Source: Muribaculaceae bacterium (lineage in GTDB: Bacteria; Bacteroidota; Bacteroidia; Bacteroidales; Muribaculaceae). Taken from it: a stretch of 64,000 nt of DNA. The stretch lies in contig JAFZHD010000046.1 of NCBI GenBank assembly GCA_017555085.1, forward strand, positions 1-64,000, given 5' to 3'. Position numbers and translations under genes: made by a program. Shown in pieces: positions 1-8,284 of the stretch; the first letter of the stretch is position 1, and each line of letters starts with the position of its first letter. Under the pieces are notes generated by a model. The model did not search any database. It was not told where the DNA came from and saw nothing but the letters and a program-made list of their open reading frames with translations.

Positions 1-20
1 CGGCTTCTCATGCCGTTTTT
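1..20 (+). terminator. Partial hairpin plus T-run at the window edge
   Basis: A CGGC / GCCG stem with a 7-base loop is followed by five T. It looks like the end of a Rho-independent terminator for a plus-strand gene lying left of the window; the stem may continue outside. The rest of 21-229 holds no convincing gene. A minus-strand TATCTTTG box (81-88) could drive a leftward transcript, but its upstream TTTG is only 17 bp away. Confidence 0.4.
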
Positions 21-183
21 AACGACCTTATTTGAGCCACAAAAAAAGCATTTTTTTTACCATATCAATGAATTTCTTTACAAAGATATGTATTTCAGCG
101 CATTACAAAGGTTTCATCCCACTTTTTGTCCACCCTGCCTAGTTTCTACATGTCGCCGAATGGGGCATTTGGCAGTGAAATTT

Positions 184-213
184 TTTGCGGGTGAGAGATT
201 TTTGCTAATTTTA
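184..213 (+). promoter_or_regulatory. Candidate promoter of the phosphodiester glycosidase gene
   Basis: TTTG at 184-187 and TAATTTTA at 206-213 resemble the Bacteroidetes -33/-7 boxes (TTTG, then TAnnTTTG) with an 18-bp spacer. The last base of the -7 box is a mismatch. The predicted start near 219 would give a leader of about 20 bases before the ATG at 242. Confidence 0.4.
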
Positions 214-241
214 CGGCATTGAATTTCTAATGCCAACTTTT

Positions 242-1678
242 ATGAAGAAACGATTTCTCGGTTTATTGATGTGTGTGGCCGTAGCGGCAGGTGCTGTGGC
301 TCAAACGCAGTGGACGCTGCAAGGCAATGTGTATAATGTTGATACTCTCAACCACATCGGCATAGGTCCGGCTACCACACTCACTTCGTTGCGTCTTACC
401 GGAGCGCAAAACCTGAATGTGTTTTACACCACTACCGACCTCTCAAACCCTTACATTTCGCTCAAAACTCTGAAAGCAAAAGATATTATCTATGCGCGAC
501 AAACGGTGTCGGGCATGGCTATGGACCACGATAGCGATTCGGCACAGTATTTCCTTGGCGTGAACGGCGATTTCTATAATATGCGCCGTGGCAACTCTAT
601 AAGTTCGCAGATTAGTGACGGCGAGTTGATATTTGTTGATAATGGCCGTGGTCGCACACATTGGGCTGTCGGTGCCGACAGAAAGCCCGTGATGGACTTC
701 ATGGATGTTTCATGCGTGGTGTCGGCTCGTGGCAAGGCTGTGAAATTGGGCGGTGTCAACAAGGTGGCACAACCCCACAGTCTCAATCTTTATACAGGTC
801 GCTATGGCCATGTCAGCGACAAATGCGACAGTGTGGCCGAGGTGGCATTGATGCCGATTGATGCGCCTATATCGGTGGGCAAGACTGTCAAACTGCGTGT
901 GGCCACTGCACCGTCGGTTGGTGGCGAATTGGCTATTCCCGAGGGCGGATATGTGCTCACTGCCAAAGGGCAAGAGTGTGATTTTGTCAATGCATTGCAG
1001 CCTGGCGACGAGATTGATGTGTCGGTAACCGTTAATGTGACCGGTGGAACAAACATCAGTGCCAATCAGTTGATAAGTGGCTATCCTGTTATATTGCGCA
1101 ATGGCGTGACAACCGACCCCGTTGATATATTGCACCACCTCAACGGTCTGCACCCGAGAACGGCAGTCGGAAACGACTCTATCGGCACCAAAATGGTGAT
1201 ACTTATTGTTGACGGCCGCTCAAAAGTGTCGCAAGGTTGCACCACAAAGGTGTTGGCCGACATAATGAGAAATGTGGGCTGTTATGAAGCCATGAACCTC
1301 GACGGCGGCGGTTCAAGCGAATTGTATGTAAAGAATTTGGGTATTTGCAATGTGCCGAGCGACGGCAAAGAGCGCACTGTTGCCAATGGCATTTTTGCTG
1401 TTGCCAATGTGCCGGTCGATAACGAGATAGTGACGATAGCCTTTGCCGATTTCCGCAAGACAATCGCAGTGGGCGAGGACTATGTGCCTAGGGTATATGG
1501 CTATAACAAATATGGCATTTTGGTTGATGCCGATGTCAAAGGCGTGAAACTATTGTGTGGTAAAGCCGGTAAGATAACCGCCAAAGGCACAACCCTTCGC
1601 GGCACCAAGCAAGGATCATGCACCCTCACTGCCCGCCTTGGCAAATCTACCGCCGAAATAACCGTAGTGGTGAAATAG
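242..1678 (+). CDS. Secreted phosphodiester glycosidase (NAGPA / DUF2233 family)
   Basis: About 478 residues. A signal peptide ending near VAQ sends it to the periplasm or beyond. The body carries hallmarks of the NAGPA family (GlcNAc-1-phosphodiester alpha-N-acetylglucosaminidase): GVNGDFY, an RTAVG segment, VDGR, then NLDGGGSSE and TVANGIF. The last 80 residues look like a bacterial Ig-like (Big_2) domain. The family cleaves sugar-1-phosphodiesters; the substrate here is unknown. The start at 242 (MKKRF) is preferred over the in-frame ATG at 230 because it begins the signal peptide directly. It lacks the T9SS tail seen on its two larger paralogues at 42533 and 45306, so it may stay in the periplasm. 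It appears to be a single-gene unit. Confidence 0.85.
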   Translation: MKKRFLGLLMCVAVAAGAVAQTQWTLQGNVYNVDTLNHIGIGPATTLTSLRLTGAQNLNVFYTTTDLSNPYISLKTLKAKDIIYARQTVSGMAMDHDSDSAQYFLGVNGDFYNMRRGNSISSQISDGELIFVDNGRGRTHWAVGADRKPVMDFMDVSCVVSARGKAVKLGGVNKVAQPHSLNLYTGRYGHVSDKCDSVAEVALMPIDAPISVGKTVKLRVATAPSVGGELAIPEGGYVLTAKGQECDFVNALQPGDEIDVSVTVNVTGGTNISANQLISGYPVILRNGVTTDPVDILHHLNGLHPRTAVGNDSIGTKMVILIVDGRSKVSQGCTTKVLADIMRNVGCYEAMNLDGGGSSELYVKNLGICNVPSDGKERTVANGIFAVANVPVDNEIVTIAFADFRKTIAVGEDYVPRVYGYNKYGILVDADVKGVKLLCGKAGKITAKGTTLRGTKQGSCTLTARLGKSTAEITVVVK

Positions 1679-1721
1679 GAAGCATACCGCTCAATCAAAT
1701 CAACATAGACAGTAAAGGTGT

Positions 1722-1760
1722 AATAAAACGACAAAGCCGAGTGAAAAACTCGGCTTTGTC
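1722..1760 (-). terminator. Rho-independent terminator of tRNA-Leu
   Basis: A perfect 12-bp stem (1730-1741 with 1749-1760) encloses a 7-base loop. Read leftward it is followed by GTTTTATTA, a T-rich tail, so it ends minus-strand transcription just after the tRNA. On the plus strand it could slow transcripts from the upstream glycosidase but has no T-run there. Confidence 0.8.
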
Positions 1761-1764
1761 GTTG

Positions 1765-1846
1765 TGCGCACGAAGGGACTCGAACCCCCACGCCTCACGG
1801 CACTAGATCCTAAGTCTAGCGCGGCTACCAATTACGCCACGTGCGC
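1765..1846 (-). tRNA. tRNA-Leu (anticodon UAG)
   Basis: An 82-base cloverleaf can be folded by eye. The acceptor stem GCGCACG pairs with CGTGCGC, with discriminator A. The anticodon stem CTAGA/TCTAG encloses the loop CTTAGGA, giving anticodon TAG (reads CUA/CUG leucine codons). A long class II variable arm and the T-arm sequence GGTTCGAGTCC are present. The 3' CCA is not encoded. It follows the efflux operon on the same strand but has its own strong promoter. Confidence 0.96.
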
Positions 1847-1856
1847 AAATGCAGTA

Positions 1857-1888
1857 CAAAGGTACTGCTTATTGGTTAATTGTGCAAA
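1857..1888 (-). promoter_or_regulatory. Promoter of tRNA-Leu
   Basis: Read on the minus strand: TTTG (1888-1885), a 20-bp spacer, then TACCTTTG (1864-1857), a full match to the Bacteroidetes consensus. The predicted start falls a few bases before the mature tRNA 5' end at 1846. The -7 box lies inside a perfect 7-bp inverted repeat (1851-1857 / 1862-1868). Confidence 0.8.
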
Positions 1889-1907
1889 TTTTGGACTCAA
1901 AACTTGT

Positions 1908-2201
1908 TTAGATGCTACGCTCTACATCCCAAACAAATGCACGGAGACCGAGTTTGGGCGTTTCCACATCCATTGCGTGAAGAGCATCGAGCACAGTGTC
2001 AACACGGTGGTCTTCAACAAATGTGATGATTGCCGATGCCATTGAGGGCCAAGCGTGAGAGCCGTAGTGGGGCTCTCCGCTTTTGCTGCCTCTTCCTTGC
2101 ACTTCCTGCCATGCGGTGAAGCCGCGGCAGTTTGATTTTTCAAGCATATCCACGATGCGTTCGTAGTAGGCTTGGTCAAATGCTATGAAGATTGATTTCA
2201 T
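1908..2201 (-). CDS. PII-like small protein of the efflux operon
   Basis: 97 residues with no signal peptide, so cytoplasmic. It begins with a short strand (MKSIFIAF) and a helix, followed by a loop rich in Gly, Ser and Lys (GRGSKSGEPHYG) and a second strand-helix-strand unit. This matches the ferredoxin-like fold of PII/GlnB relatives with a T-loop. It is the last gene of the RND operon, 21 bases after the pump. PII-like proteins are known beside some metal-efflux RND systems (DUF3240 type), which suggests a sensor or modulator of the pump. The family assignment rests on overall pattern only; the ligand is unknown. Confidence 0.6.
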   Translation of the reverse strand: MKSIFIAFDQAYYERIVDMLEKSNCRGFTAWQEVQGRGSKSGEPHYGSHAWPSMASAIITFVEDHRVDTVLDALHAMDVETPKLGLRAFVWDVERSI

Positions 2202-2222
2202 TGTATTCTGTTTCTAATTTTT

Positions 2223-5200
2223 TTACTTGTTGTTTTTGCGTAATTGCTTGCGAATGCGTTTGATGCCCACTGCTGCGAAGAGACAGTACATTGCAGGTAC
2301 AAAGAACAATGTGAGCAGTGTTGAGAATGTCAAACCGCCAATCACGGCCACACCCATAGGCTGCCACATTTCGGCTCCTTGGCCCGAACTTACCGCCATG
2401 GGCACCATGCCGAGAATTGTGGTCAATGCTGTCATGACGATGGGGCGCAAGCGTGATTCACCACCGTTTACCACTGATGTGCGAATTGACATGCCGCGCT
2501 CGCGGTTGAGTGTGATGTAGTCAATCAATACGATACCGTTTTTCACTACGATACCAATCAACATAATCGCACCAATCATTGACATCACATTGAGGTTGTG
2601 TCCGGTGAGGAACAAGAGGAGGAATACACCGGTGAATGCGAAAGGCAATGAGGTCATGATGATACCGGGGTAGGCGAGTGATTCAAACTGTGCTGCCATT
2701 ACGATGTAAACGAGCAAGATGATGAGCACGCCGAGCAATAACAAGTCGCTGAACGCTTCTTGTTGGTCTTCATAACTACCCGAGATTTCGACATTGACAC
2801 CTGCGGGGATATCCATTTTATCAATTTCTACTTGTGCGGCAGCAACGACTTCACTCATCGGCACGCCCGATACAACAGACGATACTGTCACGATGCGTTC
2901 GCGGTCTTTGCGTTCGATTGTGGGAGGTGTGAAGCGTTCAACCACTGTGCCCACATCTTTCACGCGAACAGCCTTGCCTGTGCTGCTGTAAATGAGAATG
3001 TTCTCAATGTCGGCAATAGATGTGCGGTGTTCTGGTGAGTACATAACTTTGATGTCATATTCTTCACCGTCTTCGCGATAGCGAGATGCAATGCTACCGT
3101 TGATGCGGTTACGCAAGTAGGTCGCTGCTGTTTGAAGGTTGAGGCCATAGATAGCCAATTTCTCGCGGTCAAAGTCAACTTGATATTCGGGTTGATAGTC
3201 CGAACGAGAAATCATGATGTCGGCCGTACCGTTGACGTTTGAGAGAATGCGTTTGAGTTGTTGGGCAACAGAGTCGGTCTCGGCAAAGTTGTAACCATAG
3301 ATTTCAAAGTCGAGGGTTGATTGACCGCCCATACCTGTACCGCCGCCGACATTTACTTTCTGCTTAACGATTTCGGGATAAGATTTGAGACTTTCACGCA
3401 TCAAATCGGCAATTTCAACGATGCCGCGTTCACGGTCTTCAAGGTCGTGAAGCGAGATGTTCATCGAAATGATGTGGCTACCGTTGTTTTGCAATGAAGC
3501 GAATGTGTTGTCGCTTGAAGCCTGACCGGTAGTATAGTTCAATACTTTGATTTCGGGGAATTTTTCGCTCCATTCGGCTGCAATGCGACCTGCCACCTCG
3601 TCGGTAATTTCAACGCGAGTACCGATAGGCAATTCGAGCGATGCACTCATGCGGCCGCTATCTTGTGTGGGGAAGAATTCTGAACCCACAAAGCGCAACA
3701 AGAAGATTGATGCAATGAAGATTACGGTACAGCCAATCATGGTAGTGACTTTGTGAGTTACCACCCAGTTAAGCATGCGGCCATAACCGCGGTCAACTGC
3801 ATCAAGACCTTTTTGAATGGGTGTGAAGAAAAGAATATAGAGTTTGCCATGTTTGATGTTCTTGCGAAGCAATTGTGAACACAACATGGGAGTCAATGAC
3901 AATGCACAAGTTGTTGAGATAATCATCATGATGGTAACCATCCAACCCAACTGCTTGAACAATACGCCGGTCATACCTGTAACAAGTGTCAAGGGGAAGA
4001 ATACGGCGATAAGAGTCAATGTTGAAGCGATAACCGAGATACCCACTTCGTTTGTACCGTGGATAGCGGCTTGTTTGGGGTCAGAACCACGCTCAATGTG
4101 GGTTGTGACATTTTCAAGTACCACAATGGCATCGTCCACCACCATACCGATAGAGATTGAGAGCGATGACAATGAGATGATGTTAAGACTTGTGCCGGTC
4201 ACAGCCAAGTAGATAAACGAGGCGATGAGCGAAATGGGGATAGTGATACAGATAATCATTGTAGCACGCCAGCGGCCCAAGAAGCAGAATACCACCAACA
4301 TTACGAACAACAATGCATATAACACTGTTTCAATCAACGAATCGATTGTGCGAGTGATGTTTTCAGATGAGTTGGCAATGATATCGAGTTTCACATCTGA
4401 GGGTAGGCGTTTTTGCAAGTCGGGGAGCATTTCGAGAACTTTGTTTGAAATCTCCACAGAGTTTGCGCCCGATTGTTTTTGGATAACAATCATTGCACCT
4501 TTGCGTTGGTTTGTGGTGGTCTTTTGAGCGCGTTCTTCGAGAGAGTCGTCAATGCGCGCAACATCGCGAAGATAGATATTGCTGCCGTTGCTTGAACCCA
4601 CAACAATGTCGCTCATTTGCAATGGCGAGTCAAATTCACCTTGTACGCGCAATGAGTATGTGTCGCTACCGATATCGAAACTACCACCAGGAATGTTGCG
4701 GTTTTCGGCTGCGATGATGCCTGCGATGCCTTCGACAGTGAGGTTGTATGCTTCAAGGCGAACGGGGTCGATATAGACGTGGATTTCGCGTTTGGGAGCA
4801 CCCGAGATTGATACCGAGCCTACTCCGTCAACGCGAGCCAAGGGGTTGGCTACGCCTTCGTCAAGAATTTTGTATAGACCGGGCATACTTTCTTCGGCTT
4901 GTGCCGAGAGCATGATGATGGGAATCATGTCGGTACTAAACTTGAAGATGATGGGGTTTTCAACATCGTCGGGTAGATAACTTGTCACCATGTCAAGTTT
5001 GTCGCGAACATCGTTGGTCAACGCGTCAATGTCATATCCAAATTCAAATTCAAGTGTGATGATAGATATGTTTTCGCGCGATTTTGACGAGATGTGCTTG
5101 AGGTGCTCAACCGAGTTGAGTGTGTTTTCAAGCGGACGAGTAACATTTTGCTCAATATCCTGAGCACTTGCGCCCTGATATGATGTCATTACCATGATGG

Positions 5201-5330
5201 TATTGGTCTCAATATCCGGGAGAAGGTCGATGGGGAGTTTAGAGAGTGAGAACAAACCCAAAATAACCACGGCCACAAAACACAATGAGGTCATGACGGG
5301 GCGTTTCACTGCACTTGAATATATACTCAT
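2223..5330 (-). CDS. RND-family inner-membrane efflux pump (AcrB/HAE1 type)
   Basis: 1035 residues, the usual size for AcrB-like proton-driven pumps. An N-terminal membrane helix (near 10-30) is followed by a large periplasmic porter domain, a membrane block near 335-540, a second porter domain and a last membrane block from about 860. The proton-relay pair of TM4 is visible in GMVVDDAIVVLEN near residue 400. The absence of a His/Met-rich pattern favours the hydrophobe/drug class over heavy-metal CusA, though substrate cannot be read. It is third in the operon, 37 bases after the adaptor gene, and should form a tripartite complex with the two upstream products. Confidence 0.95.
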   Translation of the reverse strand: MSIYSSAVKRPVMTSLCFVAVVILGLFSLSKLPIDLLPDIETNTIMVMTSYQGASAQDIEQNVTRPLENTLNSVEHLKHISSKSRENISIITLEFEFGYDIDALTNDVRDKLDMVTSYLPDDVENPIIFKFSTDMIPIIMLSAQAEESMPGLYKILDEGVANPLARVDGVGSVSISGAPKREIHVYIDPVRLEAYNLTVEGIAGIIAAENRNIPGGSFDIGSDTYSLRVQGEFDSPLQMSDIVVGSSNGSNIYLRDVARIDDSLEERAQKTTTNQRKGAMIVIQKQSGANSVEISNKVLEMLPDLQKRLPSDVKLDIIANSSENITRTIDSLIETVLYALLFVMLVVFCFLGRWRATMIICITIPISLIASFIYLAVTGTSLNIISLSSLSISIGMVVDDAIVVLENVTTHIERGSDPKQAAIHGTNEVGISVIASTLTLIAVFFPLTLVTGMTGVLFKQLGWMVTIMMIISTTCALSLTPMLCSQLLRKNIKHGKLYILFFTPIQKGLDAVDRGYGRMLNWVVTHKVTTMIGCTVIFIASIFLLRFVGSEFFPTQDSGRMSASLELPIGTRVEITDEVAGRIAAEWSEKFPEIKVLNYTTGQASSDNTFASLQNNGSHIISMNISLHDLEDRERGIVEIADLMRESLKSYPEIVKQKVNVGGGTGMGGQSTLDFEIYGYNFAETDSVAQQLKRILSNVNGTADIMISRSDYQPEYQVDFDREKLAIYGLNLQTAATYLRNRINGSIASRYREDGEEYDIKVMYSPEHRTSIADIENILIYSSTGKAVRVKDVGTVVERFTPPTIERKDRERIVTVSSVVSGVPMSEVVAAAQVEIDKMDIPAGVNVEISGSYEDQQEAFSDLLLLGVLIILLVYIVMAAQFESLAYPGIIMTSLPFAFTGVFLLLFLTGHNLNVMSMIGAIMLIGIVVKNGIVLIDYITLNRERGMSIRTSVVNGGESRLRPIVMTALTTILGMVPMAVSSGQGAEMWQPMGVAVIGGLTFSTLLTLFFVPAMYCLFAAVGIKRIRKQLRKNNK

Positions 5331-5367
5331 AACTTAATTAGTTGTATTGTCTGAATGAAATATCGGT

Positions 5368-6396
5368 TTATTTAGAGAGAATTTCGGCTTTGCAACCGTT
5401 TGTAAGGCGTGAGTGGCCCGATACTACTACATCGTCACCGTTTTCAACACCCGAAAGAACTTCGTATGCATTGTCGATGCGTTGGCCGAGTTCCACTTTG
5501 TTGAATGTTACAACACCGTCTTTGAAAGTGTAAACATAGCGGTCGCCTGAGCCTGTTTGCTTGATAACGGCACGGTCGGGAACCACCACATGGTCGGCTT
5601 TGCCAAAGTTCATTTGCACGCGTGCAAACATACCAGGGCGAACTCGCTCGTCGCTATTGTTGATTTCGATTTCAACAGTGAATGTGCGAGTAGCGGGGTT
5701 GATTGTGGGGTGAACGAGAGTTACAGTGCCTGTAAATTCTTCGTCGCCATAAACATCAAGTTTGATAGTGGTTTTCATGCCTTTGCGCACTTTTGTAAAC
5801 TCGTTTTCCGATACATTAACGAGCACTTTCACGGGGCGCATTTGCTCGATAGTGAGAATAGCACCGCCGGTCATGTCGCCTGGGTCATAGTTGCGTGCTG
5901 TTACAACACCGTTGATGGGTGAAACGAGCACTGTGTTTTCAACCAAATTGTCATATTGGCGTTTTGTAGCGTCCAATTCGGTTTTCAATTGGTCAACGGC
6001 TTGTTGTGTGCCACCACCGATTTCCAACAACTGTACAGCGCGGTTATATTCGCGTTCCATGTTGTCGATGCGCACTTTGAGTTGGTCGATGTTTACATTG
6101 TCGAGCACAACGAGTTTTTGGCCTTTTACAACCTTGTAACCTACATCAACGAGAATGTCTTTGATGCGGTTGGGTGTAGAAGTCGAGATGTTGTTGGTTT
6201 TGAAAGCCTCAACAGTGGCAGTGTATTCGGCAAGTTGATTAACCTCTTGTGTGTACACTTTCTTGACTTCGATTTTGGGGAGTTCTTCTACTGTGGTTGT
6301 AGTAGCAGACTCATTGCTTGAACCGCTACATGCGGTCATTGCAGCGACAATCATCATTGCCGCGAGAGGGCGGATAAAAACTCTTTTTGAGTACAT
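5368..6396 (-). CDS. RND efflux periplasmic adaptor lipoprotein
   Basis: 342 residues. The signal peptide ends in a lipobox (MTAC), so the mature protein should be lipid-anchored. It has the membrane-fusion layout: a split biotinyl/lipoyl-like domain (VGYKVVKGQKLVVLDNVN and NTVLVSPINGVVTARNYDPG) around a helical hairpin near residues 105-150, then a beta-barrel and a membrane-proximal domain. It links the pump encoded downstream to the outer-membrane channel encoded upstream. The 23-base gap after the channel gene fits one mRNA. Substrate is unknown. Confidence 0.93.
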   Translation of the reverse strand: MYSKRVFIRPLAAMMIVAAMTACSGSSNESATTTTVEELPKIEVKKVYTQEVNQLAEYTATVEAFKTNNISTSTPNRIKDILVDVGYKVVKGQKLVVLDNVNIDQLKVRIDNMEREYNRAVQLLEIGGGTQQAVDQLKTELDATKRQYDNLVENTVLVSPINGVVTARNYDPGDMTGGAILTIEQMRPVKVLVNVSENEFTKVRKGMKTTIKLDVYGDEEFTGTVTLVHPTINPATRTFTVEIEINNSDERVRPGMFARVQMNFGKADHVVVPDRAVIKQTGSGDRYVYTFKDGVVTFNKVELGQRIDNAYEVLSGVENGDDVVVSGHSRLTNGCKAEILSK

Positions 6397-6419
6397 AGTG
6401 TTATATCGTTTTTTTATTA

Positions 6420-7874
6420 TTATTCTTTGATTGATTCATATTTTTGCAAATCGGCGTTACCTAAGAGCAATTCAAGGTCGCTGTTAGCAACCAAGTAGTT
6501 GTAGATTGCTTGATAGTAGGCCAATTGTGCGCGAGTCAAAGCGAGTTCCGAGTCGCGCAAGTCAAGATATGATGCTGCACCGATTTCAAAACTCTTTTCC
6601 ATGATTTGGTGGGCCTTGTCGGCTTGTGTCACGCTTTCGGCGTTTGTTGCAATTTGTTTTACATTCATCTGAATGTTGTCGATGGCAACATCTACTTGCA
6701 TTTGCAATGAGCGTTCGAGGTTTTGGCGTTGCCATTTCATCTCTTCTACTTGGATAGAAGCTTGCTTGATGCGGCTGTATCGTTGTCCGCCTTGGAAGAT
6801 GGGCAATGAAAGAGCCAAACCTACGGTAGAGTAGGGGTTCCAACGGATGTTGGTAAATGGAGCGCCGTTGGTCGATGAGGTCCAAGTGTAGTTGGCTGTG
6901 AGGGCTAATGTGGGGAACCATGCCATCTTTTGAACAGCCAAGGCATCTTTGAGGGTCTCGGTTTGAATGTCAAGCATGCGCAAGTCGCTGTTTTCGCTGA
7001 TAGAGCGGCTGAGCGACAAAGTGTTGTCATACATTGTCGATTCAAAGTCGGCAAGTTTGGCATTTGTCTTGAAGGGAACGGCAGTGTCCATGCCCATGAG
7101 AATGAACAATTGCAACTGTGCTTGCTTGATAGAGATTTTTGATTGTTCCAATTGAGGCTCAATGTTCTTCATCGCAACTGATGAACGCAACACATCATAT
7201 TCAGATGCTGCACCCACTTTGTAGCGTTTTTCATACACCTCGTGGCTGAATTTTGCATTTTCATAACTTTCCTGCATCACGCTATAAGAATCTTCGGCAA
7301 GCATGAGGGTGTAATATGCTTTTTGGACTTGGCTGACGAGCGAAAGGCGCGATTTGCGAGCCGATTCCACATTTTGCAAAATCTGATTGTCGGTGAGGTT
7401 GATTGATTTCCACAATTGGGGAGCAATGATGGGCAATGCGGCCGAGAAGCCCATTGTGTAAGAGTTGTCAAGACCCATCTTGATGCCGCCGTCGCTGCTT
7501 GATGATGAACTTGACGATGACGATTCGCCCGAAGCATCTTCGCCACTGGTTGCGCCGCCACCCAAACTTGCAAGACCTTTGAAAGCATCCATGTTCATGT
7601 ATGCTACTTGCTTTTCGATAGTGCGGCTATAACTTGCGTCAAAACTGATAGAGGGCAGTAATTGACCGATAATTTCCTTTTTAGAATAGTCGACACGCTT
7701 AATTTCCATGTCGGCAACTTTGATTGTGGGGTTTTCATCAAGAGCGATTGCGATACATTCGTCAAGCGAGAGTACCAATGTATCGGCTGCTGCCACCTCA
7801 TCTTGTGCGCTAACACAAGTGGGAACTGCTATCGCCAAGGAGAAAAGAACGGCTCCTAAGGATTGAAATCTCAT
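6420..7874 (-). CDS. TolC-family outer-membrane efflux channel
   Basis: 484 residues, first gene of the efflux operon. A signal peptide ends near VSA. Two homologous long-helix halves typical of OEP/TolC proteins follow (for example SLDECIAIALDENPTIKVADME at the start and SAATSYLDLRDSELALTRAQL-like helices near the end, the latter reading GAASYLDLRDSELAL). Between the first strands there is a low-complexity insert with ten consecutive serines (residues 118-127), flanked by Gly and acidic residues; it probably forms an exposed flexible loop. It should trimerise and work with the adaptor and pump encoded downstream. Confidence 0.93.
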   Translation of the reverse strand: MRFQSLGAVLFSLAIAVPTCVSAQDEVAAADTLVLSLDECIAIALDENPTIKVADMEIKRVDYSKKEIIGQLLPSISFDASYSRTIEKQVAYMNMDAFKGLASLGGGATSGEDASGESSSSSSSSSSDGGIKMGLDNSYTMGFSAALPIIAPQLWKSINLTDNQILQNVESARKSRLSLVSQVQKAYYTLMLAEDSYSVMQESYENAKFSHEVYEKRYKVGAASEYDVLRSSVAMKNIEPQLEQSKISIKQAQLQLFILMGMDTAVPFKTNAKLADFESTMYDNTLSLSRSISENSDLRMLDIQTETLKDALAVQKMAWFPTLALTANYTWTSSTNGAPFTNIRWNPYSTVGLALSLPIFQGGQRYSRIKQASIQVEEMKWQRQNLERSLQMQVDVAIDNIQMNVKQIATNAESVTQADKAHQIMEKSFEIGAASYLDLRDSELALTRAQLAYYQAIYNYLVANSDLELLLGNADLQKYESIKE

Positions 7875-7902
7875 AAGTGTGTGAATAAATTAATTTATTT
7901 TA

Positions 7903-7958
7903 TTGACTAATGTGTAAATTTTCAACAAAGTTACGATACATTAGTTGAATTGACTAAT
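7903..7958 (-). promoter_or_regulatory. Efflux operon promoter with candidate operator
   Basis: On the minus strand TAACTTTG (7933-7926) matches the -7 consensus, about 50 bases before the start codon at 7874; no clear -33 box is seen. Upstream of it lies a 19-bp imperfect dyad, ATTAGT...ACTAAT (7940-7958), exactly where RNA polymerase would contact. TTGACTAAT occurs within it (7950-7958) and again at 7903-7911. The arrangement suggests a local repressor site, but no regulator gene is adjacent. Confidence 0.5.
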
Positions 7959-8214
7959 AAAAAATAGTCAAAAAAGCCAAAAAAGCCAATGAAAATGCCC
8001 TTTATGCCACAAATCGGACAAAAAGGACAATCGCACACGCTTACGATTTGTAAAAACTGCCAATAGATGGGGGAATTTGACACCAATCATGGCCTTGTGT
8101 TGTCGGTTGATGTGGTATGGTTAAAGTGAAGTTGGGCTGCGTCGATTTTGCCAGCCTGAGCATGTGTTTTGACTTGAAAAAATGGTAGGGAAAATAAGTG
8201 AAACGGATAGGTGC

Positions 8215-8246
8215 AAAAAAAAATTACTCGTCGTCGCGACGAATAA
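8215..8246 (-). terminator. Terminator of the tiny transcript
   Basis: Ten-bp stem (8237-8246 with 8224-8233, one G-U pair) with a 3-base loop, followed in the minus direction by nine T (8223-8215). It begins six bases after the stop codon of the six-codon frame, so a ribosome at the end of that frame would touch the hairpin. Confidence 0.85.
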
Positions 8247-8251
8247 CTTTC

Positions 8252-8272
8252 TTACCTTAAATCTAATACCAT
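8252..8272 (-). CDS. Candidate six-residue leader peptide MVLDLR
   Basis: ATG GTA TTA GAT TTA AGG TAA lies about 7 bases after the predicted transcription start and just before a terminator hairpin. It ends in Leu-Arg before the stop. Its position is what one expects of an attenuation leader, but no comparison could be made and the match could be an RNA-level feature only. It is far too short for ordinary gene calling. Confidence 0.4.
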   Translation of the reverse strand: MVLDLR

Positions 8273-8284
8273 GAAAAACTGGTG

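Larger units (their letters stand above)
8215..8279 (-). ncRNA. Tiny transcript: leader-peptide/terminator unit or small RNA
   Basis: A strong promoter (8285-8314), a predicted start near 8279, a six-codon reading frame and a strong terminator (8215-8246) define a transcript of about 65 bases. It lies in the 661-bp gap between the efflux operon and the GHL10 gene and reads towards the efflux operon, whose start codon is 341 bases beyond the terminator. It could be a free-standing small RNA or an attenuator. I cannot name the family. The rest of 7959-8462 shows no convincing gene. Confidence 0.6.

Noticed and set aside
81..88. Minus-strand TATCTTTG box as a promoter
   Set aside because: Its upstream TTTG is 17 bp away and no downstream gene is visible before the window edge; kept only as a note.
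10..222. 70-codon plus-strand frame at the window start
   Set aside because: No signal peptide, domain or promoter; it overlaps an A/T-rich control region with a terminator and promoter-like boxes.
710..1153. 147-codon antisense frame inside the first glycosidase gene
   Set aside because: His/Gln/Arg-rich translation typical of a shadow frame; the opposite strand has clear NAGPA motifs.
8090..8215. 41-codon minus-strand frame (MIGVKFPH...) between the tiny transcript and the efflux operon
   Set aside because: No initiation context or recognisable feature, and a composition biased to Phe/Leu/Trp from T-rich DNA; not supported as a gene.
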